DNA of 64,000 nt from Pseudomonas cedrina subsp. cedrina (GTDB lineage: Bacteria; Pseudomonadota; Gammaproteobacteria; Pseudomonadales; Pseudomonadaceae): contig NZ_MNPW01000004.1 in assembly GCF_001983175.1 (NCBI RefSeq), positions 124,001-188,000 of the forward strand, read 5' to 3'. The notes below the pieces were generated by a model. That model ran no database searches. It was not told the origin of the DNA and saw only the letters and a program-made list of their open reading frames with translations. Positions 60,350-64,000 of this stretch are shown piece by piece. The position numbers and the translations under genes are program-made. The stretch's first letter is position 1. Each line of letters begins with the position of its first letter.

Positions 60350-63300
60350 ATGGAGCGTCTGATACGCTTTTTTGCCGCTTTGACCCGTTGGGGCCTGGGC
60401 CTCTGCGCCTTGCTGCTGGTATTGGCGGCCGTGTATGTGAGCCTGGGTCGTGAATTGACCCCGCTGGTGGCCGAATACCGTGGGGAAGTCGAAGCCAAGG
60501 CCCAGGCTGCGGTGGACATGCCCCTGCACATCGGCAGTCTTGAAGGCCGCTGGAGCGGCTTCGCCCCGGTATTGCTCGCCCATGACGTGATGGTGGGCGA
60601 GGGCAGCAGTGCCCTGCGCCTGGACCAGGTCGAAGTGGTGCCGGATATCTGGGCCAGCCTCATGGCTCGCGAAGTGCGCATTGCGCATTTGCAAGTCAGT
60701 GGCTTGCAGCTCAGCGTCAAGGAAGACAAGGACGGCAAGTGGGCCCTTCAGGGCCTGCCGATGCGCGACGACCAGCCGCTGGACCCGGAGCAGTTGCTCA
60801 TGCGCATGCAGCGGGTCAAGCGTGTGTCGCTGCTCGACAGCCAAGTCACGTTGCAACCGTTTGACCAGGCACCCGTGACGCTGACGTATGTCGGGCTGAG
60901 CCTGCACACCGGCATGACCCGCCAGCGTCTGGACGCGCGCTTGACCCTGCCCGATGGCCAGCCGCTCGCCTTGAGCCTGCGCACGCGTATTCGCGCCAGC
61001 CAGTGGCGGGACGGCGAAGTCCAGGCCTACCTGAGCCTGCCGCAAAGCGATTGGGCCAAGTGGATCCCGGCCAAGCTGACCCAGCAGTGGACACTCAGCC
61101 AGTTCAAGGCCGGTGGCGAATTCTGGCTGACCTGGGCCAAAGGCACCGTGCAAAGCGCAGTGGTGCGCCTCAACTCGCCTCAGGTCAAAGGCCGTTACGC
61201 CGAGCGCAAGCCTGTGCACATCGAAAACCTTGCGCTCACCGCCTACCTGCAGCGCAGCGACACCGGCCTCAAGGTGCTGTTCGACTCCCTGGCGATGAAC
61301 CTGGGGGAAACCCGTTGGGAATCCCGCCTGCAACTCCAGCAGACCCTGGCTAGCGACAAGGACCAGGAAGTCTGGAAGCTCCAGGCCGACCGCCTGGACC
61401 TCACGCCGCTCACGCCACTGCTCAATGCCTTGGCGCCGCTGCCGGAAGGTTTCGCCAAAACCATCGAGCACCTCAAGGCCACCGGCCTGCTGCGTAATGT
61501 GCTGGTGGACTTTCGCCCTCAAGACACCACCGATCAAAAAGTCAGCTTCGCCGCCAACCTCGAGCGCATCGGTTTTGATGCCTACTCTGGCGCGCCGGCC
61601 GCGCGTAACGTATCGGGCAGTATCAGTGGCGACCTGGGCCATGGCGAGTTGCGCATGGACAGCAAAGACTTCTCCCTGCACCTTGACCCGATCTTCGCCA
61701 AGCCCTGGCAGTACCTGCAGGCCAATGCACGCCTGACCTGGAAGCTGGACAAGCAAGGCTTCACCCTGATCGCCCCGTATATCAAGGTGCTGGGCGAGGA
61801 GGGCAAGATCGCCGCCGACTTCCTGATTCGCCTGCATTTCGACCATAGCCAGGAAGACTACATGGACCTGCGCGTCGGCATGGTCGATGGCGACGGGCGC
61901 TTCACCCCCAAGTACCTGCCGGCGGTGTTGAGCCCGGCACTCGATGAATGGTTGCGCACGGCGATTCTCAAGGGCGCGGTGGACCAGGGCTTCTTCCAGT
62001 ACCAGGGCTCGCTGAACCACGACGCGTTGCGGGCTTCGCGCAATATCAGCCTGTTTTTCAAGGTGCATGACGCCGAGCTGGCGTTCCAGCCGGGCTGGCC
62101 CCATGTGAGCAAGGTCAACGGTGAAGTGTTCGTCGAGGAGAGCGGCGTACGCATCCTGGCGAGCAAGGGCCAGTTGCTCGACACCAAGGTCAAGGACATC
62201 TACGTCAATATTCCCCACGCGCCTGCCGGCAAGGACAGCCATCTGTTGCTGACGGGTGGTTTTGCCGGCGGTTTGGGCGATGGCCTGAAGATCCTCCAGG
62301 AAGCACCGATCGGCACGGCATCGACCTTTGCCGGCTGGAAGGGCGAGGGCGACCTGCAAGGCAATCTCGACCTGGATATTCCGTTGGCCAAGGGCGCCGA
62401 GCCGAAGATCGTGGTGGACTTCAAGACCGATAAGGCGCGCCTGCAACTGGCGGAGCCCACCCTTGACCTGACCCAGCTCAAGGGCGATTTCCGCTTTGAC
62501 AGCACCAAGGGCCTCAGTGGCCAGAACATCACGGCCCAGGCGTTCGACCGGCCGATCACCGCGCAGATCTTTGCCGACGGCAAGCCGGGCACTGTCAGCA
62601 CGCGCGTGGTTGCCAAGGGCCAGGTAACGGTCAAGCGGCTGACGGACTGGCTGAACGTCACTCAGCCGTTGCCGGCCTCCGGTGATATTCCCTACCAGTT
62701 GCAACTGGACCTGAGCGGCGCCGACAGCCAACTGATGGTCAGCTCGAACCTCAAGGGCGTGGCGGTGGATTTGCCCGCGCCGTTCGGCATGCCAGCCAGC
62801 CAGGGCCGTGACAGCGTATTTCGCATGACTCTGCAGGGCGCCGAGCGCCGTTATTGGTTCGATTACGGCGAATTGGCGAATTTTACTTTTGCCGCGCCGC
62901 CGGACAAATTCAATGATGGCCGGGGAGAGCTGTTCCTCGGTGATGGCGATGCGGTGCTGCCAGGTGCCAGGGGCTTGCGTATTCGCGGCGTGCTGTCGGA
63001 ACTGGATATCGATCCCTGGAGAAAGCTCGTCAACCAGTATGCCGGGAACGATCCTGGCGGCAGTGCCAAGCAATTGCTCAGCGGCGCCGATTTCAAGGTG
63101 GGCAAGCTGACCGGTTTCGGCACCCAGTTTGATCGGGTGAACTTGCAATTGGACCGTAAGCAGGCGGCGTGGGGCTTGCAGTTCGACAGCCAGCAGGCCA
63201 AGGGCACGGTCAACCTGCCGGACGCCAAGGGCGCACCGATTGCGATCAACCTGCAATACGTGAAACTGCCGGCGGTGGACCCGACGGTGCAGGCGGACGA

Positions 63301-64000
63301 AAACGCTCCGGACCCATTGGCGAGCATCGATCCGAAGGATATTCCGGCGCTGGATATCGCCATTGACCAGTTGTTCCAAGGCCCGGACCTGGTCGGCGCC
63401 TGGTCGCTGAAAATCCGCCCGACCGCCAAGGGCCTGGCGTTCACTAACCTGGACCTGGGCCTCAAGGGCATGCAGCTCAAGGGGGCCGGTGGTTGGGAGG
63501 GCGCAGCGGGCGCCAGCGGCAGTTGGTACAAGGGCCGCCTGGACGGCAAGAATATTGGTGATGTGCTCAAGGGGTGGGGTTATGCACCGACCGTCACCAG
63601 CCAGGATTTCCACCTGGACGTGGATGGTCGCTGGCCGGGTTCGCCGGCCTATGTAGGGCCCAAGCGCTTCTCGGGCAGCCTGGACGCGGCCTTTCGCAAC
63701 GGTCAGTTCGTGGAGGTGGAAGGCGGTGCCCAGGCCCTGCGGGTGTTCGGCCTGCTGAACTTCAACTCCATCGGGCGACGGTTGCGCCTGGACTTTTCCG
63801 ACTTGCTCGGCAAGGGCTTGAGCTATGACCGGGTCAAAGGCTTGCTGGCCGCCAGTGACGGTGTGTTCGTGACCCGTGAACCGATCACCATGACCGGGCC
63901 ATCGACCAACCTGGAGCTCAACGGCACCCTGGACCTGGTCGCCGACCGGGTTGACGCCAAGCTGCTGGTCACCCTGCCGGTCACCAATAACCTGCCGATC
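60350..64000 (+). CDS. yhdP: YhdP family AsmA-like lipid transport protein (partial)
   Basis: Very large inner-membrane-anchored periplasmic protein, one of the AsmA-like group thought to bridge phospholipids to the outer membrane. 1217 codons are in the window and the frame is open to the last base; family members are about 1270-1300 residues, so only the last part is missing. One N-terminal membrane helix (about residues 10-31, RWGLGLCALLLVLAAVYVSL) is followed by repeated beta-strand segments typical of a bridge-like groove. The order mreBCD-yhdE-rng-yhdP is conserved with E. coli. Confidence 0.95.
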   Translation, partial: MERLIRFFAALTRWGLGLCALLLVLAAVYVSLGRELTPLVAEYRGEVEAKAQAAVDMPLHIGSLEGRWSGFAPVLLAHDVMVGEGSSALRLDQVEVVPDIWASLMAREVRIAHLQVSGLQLSVKEDKDGKWALQGLPMRDDQPLDPEQLLMRMQRVKRVSLLDSQVTLQPFDQAPVTLTYVGLSLHTGMTRQRLDARLTLPDGQPLALSLRTRIRASQWRDGEVQAYLSLPQSDWAKWIPAKLTQQWTLSQFKAGGEFWLTWAKGTVQSAVVRLNSPQVKGRYAERKPVHIENLALTAYLQRSDTGLKVLFDSLAMNLGETRWESRLQLQQTLASDKDQEVWKLQADRLDLTPLTPLLNALAPLPEGFAKTIEHLKATGLLRNVLVDFRPQDTTDQKVSFAANLERIGFDAYSGAPAARNVSGSISGDLGHGELRMDSKDFSLHLDPIFAKPWQYLQANARLTWKLDKQGFTLIAPYIKVLGEEGKIAADFLIRLHFDHSQEDYMDLRVGMVDGDGRFTPKYLPAVLSPALDEWLRTAILKGAVDQGFFQYQGSLNHDALRASRNISLFFKVHDAELAFQPGWPHVSKVNGEVFVEESGVRILASKGQLLDTKVKDIYVNIPHAPAGKDSHLLLTGGFAGGLGDGLKILQEAPIGTASTFAGWKGEGDLQGNLDLDIPLAKGAEPKIVVDFKTDKARLQLAEPTLDLTQLKGDFRFDSTKGLSGQNITAQAFDRPITAQIFADGKPGTVSTRVVAKGQVTVKRLTDWLNVTQPLPASGDIPYQLQLDLSGADSQLMVSSNLKGVAVDLPAPFGMPASQGRDSVFRMTLQGAERRYWFDYGELANFTFAAPPDKFNDGRGELFLGDGDAVLPGARGLRIRGVLSELDIDPWRKLVNQYAGNDPGGSAKQLLSGADFKVGKLTGFGTQFDRVNLQLDRKQAAWGLQFDSQQAKGTVNLPDAKGAPIAINLQYVKLPAVDPTVQADENAPDPLASIDPKDIPALDIAIDQLFQGPDLVGAWSLKIRPTAKGLAFTNLDLGLKGMQLKGAGGWEGAAGASGSWYKGRLDGKNIGDVLKGWGYAPTVTSQDFHLDVDGRWPGSPAYVGPKRFSGSLDAAFRNGQFVEVEGGAQALRVFGLLNFNSIGRRLRLDFSDLLGKGLSYDRVKGLLAASDGVFVTREPITMTGPSTNLELNGTLDLVADRVDAKLLVTLPVTNNLPI

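Noticed and set aside
60326..63613. 1095-residue open frame on the minus strand opposite yhdP
   Set aside because: It mirrors the codon structure of yhdP, which is open to the window end with a clear N-terminal membrane helix. The antisense product is rich in Arg, Gln, Val and Ala as expected from high-GC shadows and has no ribosome site.

Overview
This window is chromosomal DNA of a Pseudomonas, most likely of the P. fluorescens group. The evidence is high-GC coding sequence, gene blocks in the order known from P. aeruginosa (dpp array with opdP and roxSR; trpS-zapE; rplM-rpsI-petABC-sspAB; gatCAB next to mreBCD-maf-rng-yhdP), and many paired REP sequences (REPINs) in the intergenic gaps. 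Three core blocks are joined by accessory genes.

Layout. 1-6955: the 3' part of a PepSY/flavodoxin reductase (cut by the window edge), ornithine decarboxylase speC with a long leader, and the opuC quaternary-ammonium osmoprotectant ABC operon, divergent from prfC (6956-8539). 8540-9426: REP elements around one small secreted protein. 9427-22032: dipeptide uptake, with four DppA-type binding proteins, porin OpdP and one DppBCDF membrane complex, all on the minus strand. 22123-24857: a SIMPL-domain protein and the RoxS/RoxR redox two-component system. 24956-33057: an SbmA/YddA-like ABC exporter, yhcB/zapG, an alpha/beta hydrolase, trpS, zapE, a GlxA-type AraC regulator and an acyl-CoA dehydrogenase. 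33171-39347: a Tas-like aldo/keto reductase, rplM-rpsI, the cytochrome bc1 operon and sspAB.

39506-46294 is a galactarate (mucate) catabolic cluster: a FadR-type regulator, kdgD, ketoglutarate semialdehyde dehydrogenase, an MFS permease and garD. Together they import the sugar acid and convert it to 2-oxoglutarate. 46287-48500 is a visibly lower-GC three-gene minus-strand unit (GNAT, PlsC-like acyltransferase, HAD-IB phosphatase), the most foreign-looking segment. 48807-51714 holds an AEC carrier, a CMD protein, a CaCA exchanger and a short RlpA-like lipoprotein. 51872-64000 carries gatBAC and, divergently, mreB-mreC-mreD-maf-rng-yhdP, the last running off the window.

The most interesting signals are these: mreC appears to start at an ATT codon whose context includes an overlapping 13-codon upstream ORF; the CaCA gene also lacks any ATG/GTG start; the speC leader holds an intrinsic terminator inside a 51-codon ORF; a promoter plus long hairpin plus T-tract between petC and sspA looks like a small structured RNA or attenuator; one REP pair sits nested inside another; and the low-GC acyltransferase trio. 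No tRNA, rRNA, insertion sequence or CRISPR array was seen.
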